DNA of 64,000 nucleotides from an uncultured Gemmatimonadales bacterium (GTDB lineage: Bacteria; Gemmatimonadota; Gemmatimonadetes; Gemmatimonadales; GWC2-71-9). Every line of letters begins with the position of its first letter. Position 1 is the stretch's first letter. Below the pieces are notes generated by a model. It was not told the origin of the DNA, made no database searches, and was given only the letters and a program-made list of their open reading frames with translations. Positions 8,201 through 17,048 of the stretch are shown here, piece by piece. The stretch spans positions 1 through 64,000 of the forward strand of contig CAMYLY010000004.1 in NCBI GenBank assembly GCA_947259405.1. Reading direction: 5' to 3'. The translations under genes were made by a program, and so were the position numbers.

Positions 8201-9754
8201 ATGGCGAAGGTAATTGGAATCGACTTGGGAACCACGAATTCTGTGGTCGCGGTGATGGAGGGCGGTGACCCGGTCGTCATCCCAAACTCCGAAGGCGGGC
8301 GCACCACACCGTCCGTCGTGGCGTTCACCAAGGACGGCGAGCGCCTGGTTGGCCAGGTGGCCAAACGGCAGGCCGTGACGAACCCGAAGAACACGGTCTT
8401 CTCGATCAAACGCTTTATGGGACGTCGCCTGAACGAGATTCCGGATGAAAAGGCCAGGGTCCCGTATCCGGTCGTGTCTGGCAAGAACGATCTCGCATCC
8501 GTGCAGGTTGGCGGCAAGGAATACACGCCACCCGAGATCTCGGCGATGATTTTGCAGAAGATGCGCCAGACCGCCGAGGACTATCTGGGCCATTCAGTGG
8601 AGAAAGCCGTGGTCACCGTACCGGCCTACTTCAACGACGCGCAGCGGCAGGCGACCAAGGATGCCGGGAAGATCGCGGGGCTCGAGGTCCTCCGAATCAT
8701 TAATGAGCCAACGGCCGCATCGCTGGCCTACGGCCTCGAAAAGAAGAAAGAAGAGAAGATCGCGGTCTTCGACCTCGGTGGCGGGACGTACGACATCTCC
8801 GTTCTCGAGCTGGCCGAAGGCGTGTTCGAGGTAAAGGCCACCAACGGGGACACGCACCTGGGCGGCGATGATTTCGACGACCGCGTCATCAAGTGGCTGG
8901 TCGACGAGTTCAAAAAGGATCAGGGTATCGACCTGGCCAACGACCCAATGGCCCTACAGCGACTCAAGGAAGCCGCCGAGAAGGCCAAGATGGAGTTATC
9001 CTCACGAACGCAGAGCGAGATCAACCTGCCGTTCATCACGGCGGATCAGTCCGGTCCCAAGCACCTCAACGTCACGCTGTCGCGCGCCAAGTTCGAACAG
9101 CTGGTCGACGACCTCATTCAACGGACCATGCCACCGATGGAGAAGGCGCTGGCCGATGCAGGGCTCAAGCCCGGTGACATCGACGAGGTGATCCTCGTCG
9201 GCGGCTCGACGCGCATACCGAAAGTCCAGGACATCGTCACCAACTTCTTCGGCAAAGAGCCGCACAAGGGCGTGAATCCCGATGAGGTGGTCGCGATTGG
9301 TGCTGCCATTCAGGGTGGCGTGTTGGCCGGCGAGGTGAAGGACGTACTGCTCCTGGACGTGACACCGCTGTCCCTCGGTATCGAGACTTTGGGTGGCGTT
9401 TCCACAGTGCTGATTCAGCGGAACACCACCATCCCGACCAAGAAGTCGGAGATATTCTCGACGGCGGAGGACAATCAAACGACGGTCGAGATTCACGTCC
9501 TGCAGGGCGAGCGGGAGATGGCCGTCAACAACCGCACGATCGGGCGGTTCCAGTTGACCGGCATTCCTCCGGCACCGCGAGGCATGCCGCAAATCGAAGT
9601 CACGTTCGACATTGATGCGAACGGGATTTTGCACGTCTCAGCCAAGGACAAGACCACCGGCAAGGAACAGAAGATTCGCATCGAGGCGAGAAGGGCAAGC
9701 AAGCCCTCCGCTCCGGCGACACCGATGAGATCAAGTCAGCGCTGGAAGAGCTGA
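8201..9754 (+). CDS. dnaK: Chaperone DnaK, reading frame broken in the lid region
   Basis: Hsp70 chaperone from [14 protein letters not shown]. The ATPase domain (ADP-binding motifs [12 protein letters not shown] and [10 protein letters not shown]) and the beta-sandwich substrate-binding domain are intact up to KEQKIRIEA (~496). The frame then runs out of register ([11 protein letters not shown]) and stops at 9754, where a full protein should continue through the alpha-helical lid. The missing C-terminus is found in another frame at 9688-9924. By comparison with E. coli DnaK from memory, roughly 55-60 lid residues are absent at the join. No grpE or dnaJ is adjacent. This is either a real deletion or an assembly error; dnaK is normally indispensable for stress tolerance. 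Confidence 0.93.
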   Translation: MAKVIGIDLGTTNSVVAVMEGGDPVVIPNSEGGRTTPSVVAFTKDGERLVGQVAKRQAVTNPKNTVFSIKRFMGRRLNEIPDEKARVPYPVVSGKNDLASVQVGGKEYTPPEISAMILQKMRQTAEDYLGHSVEKAVVTVPAYFNDAQRQATKDAGKIAGLEVLRIINEPTAASLAYGLEKKKEEKIAVFDLGGGTYDISVLELAEGVFEVKATNGDTHLGGDDFDDRVIKWLVDEFKKDQGIDLANDPMALQRLKEAAEKAKMELSSRTQSEINLPFITADQSGPKHLNVTLSRAKFEQLVDDLIQRTMPPMEKALADAGLKPGDIDEVILVGGSTRIPKVQDIVTNFFGKEPHKGVNPDEVVAIGAAIQGGVLAGEVKDVLLLDVTPLSLGIETLGGVSTVLIQRNTTIPTKKSEIFSTAEDNQTTVEIHVLQGEREMAVNNRTIGRFQLTGIPPAPRGMPQIEVTFDIDANGILHVSAKDKTTGKEQKIRIEARRASKPSAPATPMRSSQRWKS

Positions 9755-9924
9755 ATCAGGCTTTCTCCGCAGCGGGCGCGTCGCTCTACGACCCATCCCA
9801 GGCCGAGGAGCCGACTGGTGAGGAAGCTGCTCAAGGTGCGGCCGCCGAAGGTGGCGAAGCAGCGGCAGCAGAGGAAGATGTGGTCGAGGCGGATTACGAG
9901 ATTGTGGACGACACCAAGTCGTAG
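9688..9924 (+). pseudogene. dnaK: Out-of-frame dnaK C-terminal fragment
   Basis: In the frame starting GAG at 9688 the translation reads [20 protein letters not shown], then a Gln/Ala/Glu-rich tail ending VVEADYEIVDDTKS. That is the end of the DnaK lid and the acidic tail (EEVEADFEEV-like). It belongs to the gene above and is separated from it by an internal deletion and a frame change at ~9683-9690. Confidence 0.85.
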
Positions 9925-9941
9925 TCGTCGACACACAGCGA

Positions 9942-9973
9942 GCTCGGGGATCGCGAAACACGGATCCCCGAGC
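9942..9973 (+). terminator. Hairpin terminator after dnaK
   Basis: A perfect 11-bp inverted repeat (GCTCGGGGATC ... GATCCCCGAGC) with a 10-nt loop, followed by GGGTTATTATAG. It is located 17 nt after the dnaK tail stop codon. The T/A-rich tail may double as promoter DNA for the HtrA gene. Confidence 0.7.
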
Positions 9974-10026
9974 GGGTTATTATAGAATGACTATCTACTG
10001 ACGTCTTGCCTAAACACGAGTTACCG

Positions 10027-10557
10027 ATGTCACGAACAAGAGATCTGATCAAATTCACGTGGTTGATTGCCTTGGCAACGCTGGTGACCGTCACGGTCCT
10101 GTCCGTGGTGGACCTGCCGAGTACGCGAGTGCAGGCGCAACAAGCAGCCGCGAGCCTCCAGCCCTCCGATCCCCCCGTTACGCCGCCCCAGCCCGTAGTG
10201 GATCTCGGGAATGCCTTTGCTGAAGTCGCTGCGGTCGTGAAACCGGCCATCGTCTATATCGTGGCTGAACAGCGCGCCCAAGAAGAGCAGACGCAAGACA
10301 CCCCGGAGACACCGTTCGACCAGTTCTTCCGGTTCGATCCGCGCGAGCAGCAGCGGCGGCCCGAGCGGGGGACCGGGACCGGGTTCATCATCTCACCCGA
10401 CGGGTACATCCTGACCAACAATCACGTTGTGGAGGGATTCGACCGATTCGACGTCACGCTCGAGAATGGGCGACAACACAAGGCTACGGTGGTCGGCGGG
10501 GATGCGCTCACTGACGTTGCGGTCATCAAGATCAATGAGACGGAGATGTCGCGGTGA
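10027..10557 (+). CDS. HtrA/DegP serine protease, N-terminal part (frameshifted)
   Basis: Periplasmic PDZ serine protease, first part. From ATG 10027, a signal anchor ([20 protein letters not shown]) is followed by a trypsin-like domain with the catalytic His ([10 protein letters not shown]) and Asp (LTDVAVIKI). The frame ends at 10557 just past an imperfect 32-bp tandem duplication; the catalytic Ser and PDZ domains are in the next frame. Removing one 32-bp unit joins the two halves perfectly ([18 protein letters not shown]). A TTG at 10006 is an alternative start. Confidence 0.85.
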   Translation: MSRTRDLIKFTWLIALATLVTVTVLSVVDLPSTRVQAQQAAASLQPSDPPVTPPQPVVDLGNAFAEVAAVVKPAIVYIVAEQRAQEEQTQDTPETPFDQFFRFDPREQQRRPERGTGTGFIISPDGYILTNNHVVEGFDRFDVTLENGRQHKATVVGGDALTDVAVIKINETEMSR

Positions 10558-11621
10558 TCAAGATTGATGAGACCCAGCTACCGGCGGTGTCACTGGGCGA
10601 TTCCGATCCCGTACGCGTCGGTGATTGGGTCTTGGCCTTTGGGAATCCGCTTGGGCTTACCTTCACCGTGACGGCCGGGATTGTGAGTGCCCGCGGTCGT
10701 CCGATGCAGGGCCTGCTGCCGAGCGTCTGGGCAATCTCCGACTTTATCCAAACAGACGCCGCCATCAACCCAGGGAACAGCGGTGGGCCCCTGGTCAACA
10801 TTCACGGCCAAGTGGTCGGCGTAAACTCGGCTATCGCGAGCAACACTGGTTACTACAGCGGCTACGGGTTCGCCATCCCCATCAATCTCGTGCGCAATGT
10901 GGCCGGACAACTCATGGCTGAAGGGAAGGTCACCCGCGCCGCGCTCGGCGTTCGTGTGCGAGCAGCCTCCCAGGAAGACGCCGAATACGCGGGCCTCGAC
11001 GACGTGCGAGGTGTACTGCTGGATTCCTTCGCGAGCGAGAACAGCCCGGCGAGAGCCGCCGGGTTGCGCGAGGGTGACCTGATCGTCGAGATCGACGGCA
11101 CCGAGGTGGACTACGTCGCGCAGCTCCAGCAGATCGTCGGATTCAAGCGGCCTGGCTCCTACGTCGACGTGACGGTGGCCCGGCGGGGAGGTGAGCGCCG
11201 GACGATCTCCGTGCAGCTCATTCGTGCCGTCACGGAAGATCAAGAACCTGTGGTCGCCGCGTCCGAGCCCGAACGAACCGGGGATGAGACCTTCGCCAGT
11301 CGACTCGGCATTAGCATCGAGCCTCTCGACCAGGGCTGGGCATCGCGCGTGGGCGAGCAGCATGACGGACTCGTGGTCACGTCAGTCGACCCGGATGGTC
11401 CAAGCCGCAACCGCTTACTGCAATCCGACGTTCGAGTGGGCGCGCTGGACGTCATCACTCACGTGAACGGCGAGCGGGTTCGCAACGTTCGGGAGTTCAA
11501 TGCAAGGTTGGACGAAGTGCCGGGCGGGGCAGTGGTATCGCTTCGGGTGAGTGGAGTTCGCCCCGACGGCCGTGGCAGTGTCGCGGCAACATCACGATTG
11601 GTGCGAGTTCGCACGAACTGA
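10554..11621 (+). CDS. HtrA/DegP serine protease, C-terminal part (frameshifted)
   Basis: Continuation of the HtrA protease. It carries the catalytic Ser motif [11 protein letters not shown], then PDZ1 (~residues 125-220, [19 protein letters not shown]) and PDZ2 (~240-350, [16 protein letters not shown]). The open frame nominally starts at 10554 within the duplicated segment and is unlikely to be an independent gene, because it lacks the His/Asp half of the triad. As sequenced, neither half would be an active protease unless frameshifting occurs. Confidence 0.85.
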   Translation: MIKIDETQLPAVSLGDSDPVRVGDWVLAFGNPLGLTFTVTAGIVSARGRPMQGLLPSVWAISDFIQTDAAINPGNSGGPLVNIHGQVVGVNSAIASNTGYYSGYGFAIPINLVRNVAGQLMAEGKVTRAALGVRVRAASQEDAEYAGLDDVRGVLLDSFASENSPARAAGLREGDLIVEIDGTEVDYVAQLQQIVGFKRPGSYVDVTVARRGGERRTISVQLIRAVTEDQEPVVAASEPERTGDETFASRLGISIEPLDQGWASRVGEQHDGLVVTSVDPDGPSRNRLLQSDVRVGALDVITHVNGERVRNVREFNARLDEVPGGAVVSLRVSGVRPDGRGSVAATSRLVRVRTN

Positions 11622-11640
11622 ACGCGTATTCGCACAGAAC

Positions 11641-11677
11641 CAGAAAGGCCGCGCGGGGTACCCGCGCGGCCTTTCTG
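11641..11677. terminator. Bidirectional terminator between htrA and ctaB
   Basis: A perfect 17-bp inverted repeat (CAGAAAGGCCGCGCGGG with its complement) around a GTA loop. The A-rich and T-rich outer arms let it act on both strands, ending htrA (+) and ctaB (-). Confidence 0.9.
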
Positions 11678-11709
11678 TATACTCCACCCCGTCCCTTCCG
11701 ACCTGCGCC

Positions 11710-12588
11710 CTAAATCACCGTGTCAATCACCATCAATCCAAGTACCGCAGGGAGATACAGAACGCTGACCGTAAAGAGTCGCCATGCGTGTTTGGCACTC
11801 TGGACACGAAACGCGGCGACCGTAACGCTCAACAGCCAAACGGACAGCGTGATGGCACCCACGACGTAGAGCGCGCCAACCTCACCCAGTACCGCCGGTA
11901 GCAGACTGGCCGGCAGCAACGCTACACCGTACAGAAACGCTTGTCGGAACGTCGCATCCCCACCATCCGTGACGCTCAGCATCTGGAGGCCGGCCTTCGC
12001 GTAGTCCTCGCGGTAGATCCATGCCAACGACAGGAAGTGCGGGAGCTGCCAAAGGAACAACATCGCAAACAGCGCCGTCGTCATGGGCTCCCAACCGCGT
12101 CCCGCGGCCGCCCAACCACCAACAATTGGCAGTGCCCCCGGAATGGCGCCCACCAGTGTCGACAGCGACGTCACCCGCTTGAGCGGCGTGTAGACCAGCA
12201 CATAAAGGCCAATCGTGGTTGCGGCACAGACGGTCGTGAGCGTTGGAGTGAACATCGCGAACCACATGAGACCCGTGCCGCCCAGCAAGAGCCCGAAGGT
12301 CATGGCCGTGGCCACGCTCATGCGCCCAGCCGGAAGGGGCCGGGACCGCGTCCGTCGCATCAGCGCATCGACATCACGTTCCAGAACCTGGTTCAGCGTG
12401 TTGCTACCCATGGCCACCAGAGCCCCCGCCGCCAGCGTGTGTACCAGCATCGTATCGGTCACGGCACCGCCGGCCAGGTAGTACCCCGCTGCCACTGTGA
12501 TCAGCACCCAGAGCACAATCCCGGGTTTCACCAACTCGGCGAGGTCGGCGACGCGGCCTTTGGAGGTGACGAGCGCAGAAGCGGTCAT
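11710..12588 (-). CDS. ctaB: Protoheme IX farnesyltransferase (heme O synthase)
   Basis: A 292-residue UbiA-superfamily membrane prenyltransferase that converts heme B to heme O for assembly of the adjacent oxidase. The prenyl-diphosphate/Mg motif is seen in NQVLERDVDALMRRTRSRPL, and the second Asp-rich motif region in YREDYAKAGLQML. Several TM helices span the protein (VLWVLITVAAGYYLAG, LYVVGAITLSVWLLSVTVAA). It is the last gene of the ctaC-ctaD-ctaE-cox4-ctaB order, separated from cox4 by 116 bp containing a purine-rich inverted repeat. Confidence 0.95.
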   Translation of the reverse strand: MTASALVTSKGRVADLAELVKPGIVLWVLITVAAGYYLAGGAVTDTMLVHTLAAGALVAMGSNTLNQVLERDVDALMRRTRSRPLPAGRMSVATAMTFGLLLGGTGLMWFAMFTPTLTTVCAATTIGLYVLVYTPLKRVTSLSTLVGAIPGALPIVGGWAAAGRGWEPMTTALFAMLFLWQLPHFLSLAWIYREDYAKAGLQMLSVTDGGDATFRQAFLYGVALLPASLLPAVLGEVGALYVVGAITLSVWLLSVTVAAFRVQSAKHAWRLFTVSVLYLPAVLGLMVIDTVI

Positions 12589-12610
12589 GAGCGCCTAGAA
12601 GATACAGGAG

Positions 12611-12695
12611 AGGGGATAGAGGGGATAGAGGGACAGAGCGTATGGTGAAAGGGGAATCTCGCTCGGATACTCTCCTTCTTTCCCCTCTATCCCCT
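12611..12695. repeat. Purine-rich inverted repeat between cox4 and ctaB
   Basis: AGGGGATAGAGGGGA at 12611-12625 is exactly complemented by TCCCCTCTATCCCCT at 12681-12695, 55 bp apart. The left arm is itself a tandem of GGGGATAGA units. A similar but degenerate G-rich pattern occurs at 27949-28031. Possibly a dispersed intergenic repeat or an mRNA hairpin within the oxidase operon. Confidence 0.6.
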
Positions 12696-12704
12696 TAGTC
12701 CCTT

Positions 12705-13004
12705 CTATCGCACAAACACCCCGAACAAGGCCATCAACGCGATCGCAACTCCAATGGCGATCAGGAGCGGTATCGTGAATATCGCCGCGAAGAGTTTATG
12801 GTCTTGCTTGAGATGCATGTAGAACATCACGACGAGAATGAACTTCGCCCCTGACAGCAACAACAGGATTGGTGCCAACACGCGTTGCAGGGCCGGCACG
12901 TAGAAGACCCCGATCTCCACAAGCGTGATGATCGTGAGAATCGCCGCAATAATGAGGTATGTCGCGGTCGACGGGTGACTCTGCTGCTGGGCGCGTTCGG
13001 TCAT
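12705..13004 (-). CDS. Cytochrome c oxidase subunit IV (prokaryotic COX4-type)
   Basis: A 99-residue membrane protein with three TM helices (YLIIAAILTIITLVEIGVF; VLAPILLLLSGAKFILVV; IFTIPLLIAIGVAIALMALF) and the family motif AKFILVVMFYMHLKQD. It assists assembly and stability of caa3/bo3-type oxidases. It starts 7 nt after the ctaE stop, in the oxidase operon. Confidence 0.9.
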   Translation of the reverse strand: MTERAQQQSHPSTATYLIIAAILTIITLVEIGVFYVPALQRVLAPILLLLSGAKFILVVMFYMHLKQDHKLFAAIFTIPLLIAIGVAIALMALFGVFVR

Positions 13005-13011
13005 TTCCGTC

Positions 13012-13596
13012 CTACTGCCGCAGTAGGTACACGACGGTGAAGATCACGATCCACACGACATCCACGAAGTGCCAATACAAGCCCGCAAGCTCGACCTGCA
13101 AGGACTTGTCAGGGCCGAGCTTTCTCTGGAACGAGCGCACCAGCAGCGTCAGGAGCCACAGGACACCGACGAATACGTGACCGCCGTGAAACCCCGTGAG
13201 CACGAAGAATGTGGAGCCGAACAGGCTGGTCTGAAGTGTCAAACCTTCGTGCACGAAGTGCGTGAATTCGTACGCCTGGAATCCGAGGAACCCCGATCCC
13301 AGCAAAGCGGTGGTCGCCAGCCAAACCCTGGACCACAATGCGTCGCCTCGGGTAACCGCCGCGAGCGCTAGCACCATAGCCAGACTCGACATCAGCAGCA
13401 CGAACGTGCTGATCGACGTGAGGGGGATATTCAGAATGTCCGTGGTCGGCCCGCTCACGCTGCGACCCTGATACACGAGGTACGTCGATATCAGCGAACC
13501 GAAGAGCAGGCATTCGGATCCGATGAACGTCCAGAACGCCATCTTGCGCGAATCCAACCCGGTGCTGGTATGGTGGGCAACAGCGGCTTCGCTCAT
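13012..13596 (-). CDS. ctaE: Cytochrome c oxidase subunit III
   Basis: About 194 residues from ATG 13596, which lies one base beyond the ctaD stop; a longer frame to 13629 would sit inside ctaD. It has five TM helices with the conserved MAFWTFIGSECLLFGSLIST start and the GFHGGHVFVG plus YWHFVDVVWI motifs near the end. It belongs to the short, five-helix subunit III class that goes with caa3 oxidases, where two helices are carried on subunit I. Confidence 0.95.
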   Translation of the reverse strand: MSEAAVAHHTSTGLDSRKMAFWTFIGSECLLFGSLISTYLVYQGRSVSGPTTDILNIPLTSISTFVLLMSSLAMVLALAAVTRGDALWSRVWLATTALLGSGFLGFQAYEFTHFVHEGLTLQTSLFGSTFFVLTGFHGGHVFVGVLWLLTLLVRSFQRKLGPDKSLQVELAGLYWHFVDVVWIVIFTVVYLLRQ

Positions 13597-13597
13597 A

Positions 13598-15400
13598 TCA
13601 CATCTCGAAGGGCTCGAAGGCCCACGCATAGATTCCCACGACCAGTACGACCGCTCCGCCGAGCGCGAACGCCAGGCTCTCCAGCAATGCGCCGACGGCC
13701 AACACCAGGATGCCCACTGCCGACACGGCCGGCCAGTACGACCCGCCCGGCATGTGTATCTCCCCCTCCGGTTCGGTGGGGATGGCTTTCATCTCCGTAT
13801 CGGACCATTGTGGGAGCCGGCTGACGACTTCGGGAATCGCGGTGAAGTTGTAGTTCGGCGGCGGCGACGGGATGCTCCACTCCAATGTCGCCGCACCCCA
13901 CGGATCCATACCGGCCTCGATCCGTTCGCGCCGCGAGTACCACACGTTGACGACAAATACGATCGTACTCAGGCCGATGATGAACGCTCCCACCGTGGAC
14001 ATGAAGTTCATGGCGTCCACACCAAGCACCGCATCGTACGTGTAGATCCGACGCGGCATGCCAAGCAGTCCGATGAAGTGCATCGGGAAGAACGCGAGAT
14101 TGAGCCCAATGAACGACAGCCAGAAATGGGTCTTGCCCAGTCGCTCGTTGAGCATCCACCCCGTCATCTTGGGCCACCAGTAGTAGATACCGCTGAAGAT
14201 CCCCTGGATAGCGCCGCCGTAGAGCACATAATGAATGTGCGCCACCACGAAGTACGAGTCGGTCTGCTGCAGGTCGGCTGCGGCCGAGGAATGCATGACG
14301 CCTGACAAGCCACCGACGACGAACATCGCGATGAACCCAAGCGAAAACAGCATCGGGGTTTTGAGGCTGAGCTTGCCACCCCACATTGTGGCGAGCCAAT
14401 TGAAGATCTTCACGCCGGTTGGAATTGCGATCAGCATTGTCGTCGAGGAGAAGACGGCATCGGCCACCGGCCCCATACCGACCGCGAACATGTGGTGCGC
14501 CCACACCCCCCAACCCAGGATCGCTATGAGAAGCCCGGAGTACACGATGACCGCGTAGCCGAACAACGGCTTCCGCGAAAAGGTGGGGATGACCTCCGAC
14601 ACCATACCCATGGCCGGTAGGATGAGGATGTATACCTCGGGGTGTCCGAACAACCAGAACAGGTGTTGCCACAGTAGCACGTCACCGCCGGCGGCAACGG
14701 AATAGAACGTCGTGCCGAACGTGCGGTCGAACATCAAGAACACGAGGGCCACCGTGATGACGGGAAACGCCGTCACGACGATGAACTGGGTGACCAGCGT
14801 CATCCAGGTAAAGACCGGCAGCCGCATCATTCGCATCCCCGGCGCGCGGAGATTGATGATCGTCACGAGAAAGTTGATGCCGGCGGCAATGGACGCGACG
14901 CCCAAGATCTGAAGTCCTAACACCCAGAAATCGATGTTGAGCCCCGGCGAGTATTGGGTCGACGTGAGATTAGCATATCCGAACCACCCACCGTTCGGGG
15001 CCGCCCCGAAGAAGAAGCTCGCGTTCATGAGCAGGCCACCAAGCAGGAACACCCAGTAGCTGAACGCGTTGAGCCTAGGAAACGCGACGTCGCGCGCCCC
15101 GATCTGCAGTGGCACGATGTAGTTGAAGAACGCGGCCGAAAGCGGCATGATCGCCAGGAACACCATGGTCGTGCCGTGCATGGTAAACAGCTGGTTGTAG
15201 AAGTCGGCGCTCACGAGATCGGCACTGGATTGGGCCAACTGCGCCCGGATGACCAACGCTTCGAGACCGCCCAGGAGGAAGAACACAAAGGCCGTCACGC
15301 CATAGAGAATGCCGATCCTCTTGTGGTCGGTCGTTGTGATCCAGCTCCAAACCCGGGAGCCGAATCCAGGGGCATCAACCGTGAGCGCCGCGGTAGCCAC
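13598..15400 (-). CDS. ctaD: Cytochrome c oxidase subunit I (caa3-type, A1 family)
   Basis: A 600-residue catalytic heme-copper subunit that reduces O2 to water with proton pumping. Ligands seen: low-spin heme His in TMHGTTMVF (~75), Cu-B His plus cross-linked Tyr in FGHPEVYIL, two Cu-B His in WAHHMF, and the heme a3 / heme a His pair in VAHIHYVL. The Glu in GHPEV marks an A1-type D-channel. The C-terminus carries two extra TM helices after a soluble linker (SYWPAVSAVGILVLAVGALL onward), the subunit-III-like extension known in caa3 enzymes. It overlaps nothing and abuts ctaE by 1 nt. Confidence 0.97.
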   Translation of the reverse strand: MATAALTVDAPGFGSRVWSWITTTDHKRIGILYGVTAFVFFLLGGLEALVIRAQLAQSSADLVSADFYNQLFTMHGTTMVFLAIMPLSAAFFNYIVPLQIGARDVAFPRLNAFSYWVFLLGGLLMNASFFFGAAPNGGWFGYANLTSTQYSPGLNIDFWVLGLQILGVASIAAGINFLVTIINLRAPGMRMMRLPVFTWMTLVTQFIVVTAFPVITVALVFLMFDRTFGTTFYSVAAGGDVLLWQHLFWLFGHPEVYILILPAMGMVSEVIPTFSRKPLFGYAVIVYSGLLIAILGWGVWAHHMFAVGMGPVADAVFSSTTMLIAIPTGVKIFNWLATMWGGKLSLKTPMLFSLGFIAMFVVGGLSGVMHSSAAADLQQTDSYFVVAHIHYVLYGGAIQGIFSGIYYWWPKMTGWMLNERLGKTHFWLSFIGLNLAFFPMHFIGLLGMPRRIYTYDAVLGVDAMNFMSTVGAFIIGLSTIVFVVNVWYSRRERIEAGMDPWGAATLEWSIPSPPPNYNFTAIPEVVSRLPQWSDTEMKAIPTEPEGEIHMPGGSYWPAVSAVGILVLAVGALLESLAFALGGAVVLVVGIYAWAFEPFEM

Positions 15401-15407
15401 GATCCTC

Positions 15408-16457
15408 TTACCGCAGTGTCAAGAGATACGCGACGAGTGTCGAGATCTCGTCTTCGGTGAGGTCGATATCTGGCATCAAGCTGCCCGGCTTGATCGTCAA
15501 CGGATCCCGGAGCCAACGAGTCAGAGCATCGGCATCCATTGGGAGAATCCCGCCCGCGATCGAACTGCGGCTCGCCAGGTGCGTGAGATTGGGCCCCAGG
15601 GCTCCGAAGGCCAGGCCTTCGACGGCGTGACAGGCGAGGCACGAATGGTTACCAGGTGTGCGAACGGCCGCGAATGCCTCGCGCCCGCGCTGTGCGTCCG
15701 CATCCAGCGTTACCGCCTCGGATGGGGCAGCCTGCTGCCCTCGAACCCACGTGTCGAAATCGTCTGGTGGGTCAACCATCAACCGTAGTCGCATATGGGC
15801 GTGCGACTCGCCACAGAATTCCGCGCACTGCCCGTAGTAAGCGCCCACCGAGTCAGGCGTGAAGGCAATGAAGGTGGTGCGCCCTGGCATCACGTCGCGC
15901 TTCCCACCGATTTTGGGCACCCAAAAGCTGTGGATCACGTCCGCCGACGTCATTCGCAACTGCACGGGTTGCCCTTGGGGCACATGCAGGTCGGTGGCAG
16001 TGGTGACACCGAAATCTTGGTAGCGATACTCCCACCACCATTGGTGTCCCACGACGTCGATCACCAACGCGTCTTCGGGAGCGTCACCAGTAACATTCAT
16101 GATGGTCCGGATGGTGGGGACGGCGATGAACACAAGCACGACGGCAGGAGCAAGTGTCCACGCGACCTCGAGCAGCGTCGATCCGTGGATGCGGCGTGGA
16201 TCCGGTGATCCCGGGCGCTCGCGATATTTGACGATGACATACATGAGCATCGTCTCGACGATGACGAACACTGCGACCGCCCACCAGAAGATCGTGCGGA
16301 AAAGGCTGTCAACCTGATACCCGAAATCTGCCGTGGGATGGAGCGTCGACTGGGGATAGTCGCCGCCGCAGGCCGCCACCACACTCCCAGCCAACATCAC
16401 TCCCAACAAGGCGCCTAGGCGGCGACGTCCACGCTCGTGGCGGAGCGTTATATCCAT
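15408..16457 (-). CDS. ctaC: Cytochrome c oxidase subunit II fused to cytochrome c (caa3-type)
   Basis: A 349-residue lipoprotein-like subunit II. A signal with lipobox VVAAC is followed by two TM helices (WWAVAVFVIVETMLMYVIV; LAPAVVLVFIAVPTI), then a Cu-A cupredoxin domain (VIHSFWVPKIGG; QCAEFCGESHAHM supplies the Cys/His/Met ligands). At the C-terminus is a class I cytochrome c domain (CLACH heme site at ~280; distal Met likely in GSLMPDIDLT). The fusion lets it accept electrons directly and define the oxidase as caa3. First gene of the operon. Confidence 0.97.
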   Translation of the reverse strand: MDITLRHERGRRRLGALLGVMLAGSVVAACGGDYPQSTLHPTADFGYQVDSLFRTIFWWAVAVFVIVETMLMYVIVKYRERPGSPDPRRIHGSTLLEVAWTLAPAVVLVFIAVPTIRTIMNVTGDAPEDALVIDVVGHQWWWEYRYQDFGVTTATDLHVPQGQPVQLRMTSADVIHSFWVPKIGGKRDVMPGRTTFIAFTPDSVGAYYGQCAEFCGESHAHMRLRLMVDPPDDFDTWVRGQQAAPSEAVTLDADAQRGREAFAAVRTPGNHSCLACHAVEGLAFGALGPNLTHLASRSSIAGGILPMDADALTRWLRDPLTIKPGSLMPDIDLTEDEISTLVAYLLTLR

Positions 16458-16596
16458 TTCACTCTGATATCACGGTAAATTCCGGCGGAATGGTACTCCT
16501 ATCGTACTGCCTGGTCAACAGCCTCGCCGGGTCTAAGACTCATCTCTGTAACGGTCATTTGGAAAACGCAGATCGAAGCATGCAATGGAGGGAAAC

Positions 16597-17007
16597 ATGA
16601 CAACCGTAGCAACGACGGCCTATGGTTTGAAGCGGGAAGTCGACCTCGCATATGAGGACACCGTCGCACGAGTTCGCAATGAACTGGGCACAGAAGGCTT
16701 CGGTGTTCTCACGGAAATCGATGTACGCGACACACTGAAACAAAAAATCGATGTTGATTTCCGTCCCTATCTTATCATTGGCGCCTGCAACCCCCCGCTG
16801 GCCCACCAGGCGCTGTCCAACGATACGGATATCGGCCTTCTGCTGCCCTGTAACCTCGTGGTGTACCAGGCTGAGCAACCAGATCGAAGCGTGGTGGCGG
16901 CCATCGATCCCGTCACGCAGCTTTCGATCGCCGGAAACGACGACCTTGGCCCCATTGCGAACGATGTCAAGGCGCGGCTCACCCGCGTGCTCGAGCGAAT
17001 CGCGTAG
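16597..17007 (+). CDS. DUF302 domain protein
   Basis: About 136 residues from ATG 16597, preceded by GGAGGG at a good distance (an earlier ATG at 16585 overlaps that site). The whole protein matches the DUF302 pattern: FGVLTEIDVRDTLKQKID near the start, YLIIGACNPPLAHQAL in the middle, LLLPCNLVVYQ, and an ending IANDVKARLTRVLERIA. DUF302 members are small, often redox- or stress-linked; the biochemical role is not known. It is divergent from the oxidase operon and 41 bp upstream of the amidase. Confidence 0.88.
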   Translation: MTTVATTAYGLKREVDLAYEDTVARVRNELGTEGFGVLTEIDVRDTLKQKIDVDFRPYLIIGACNPPLAHQALSNDTDIGLLLPCNLVVYQAEQPDRSVVAAIDPVTQLSIAGNDDLGPIANDVKARLTRVLERIA

Positions 17008-17048
17008 GGACGCTGGTCTCGAGATACTCGCACCCAAACGGAGTGACC

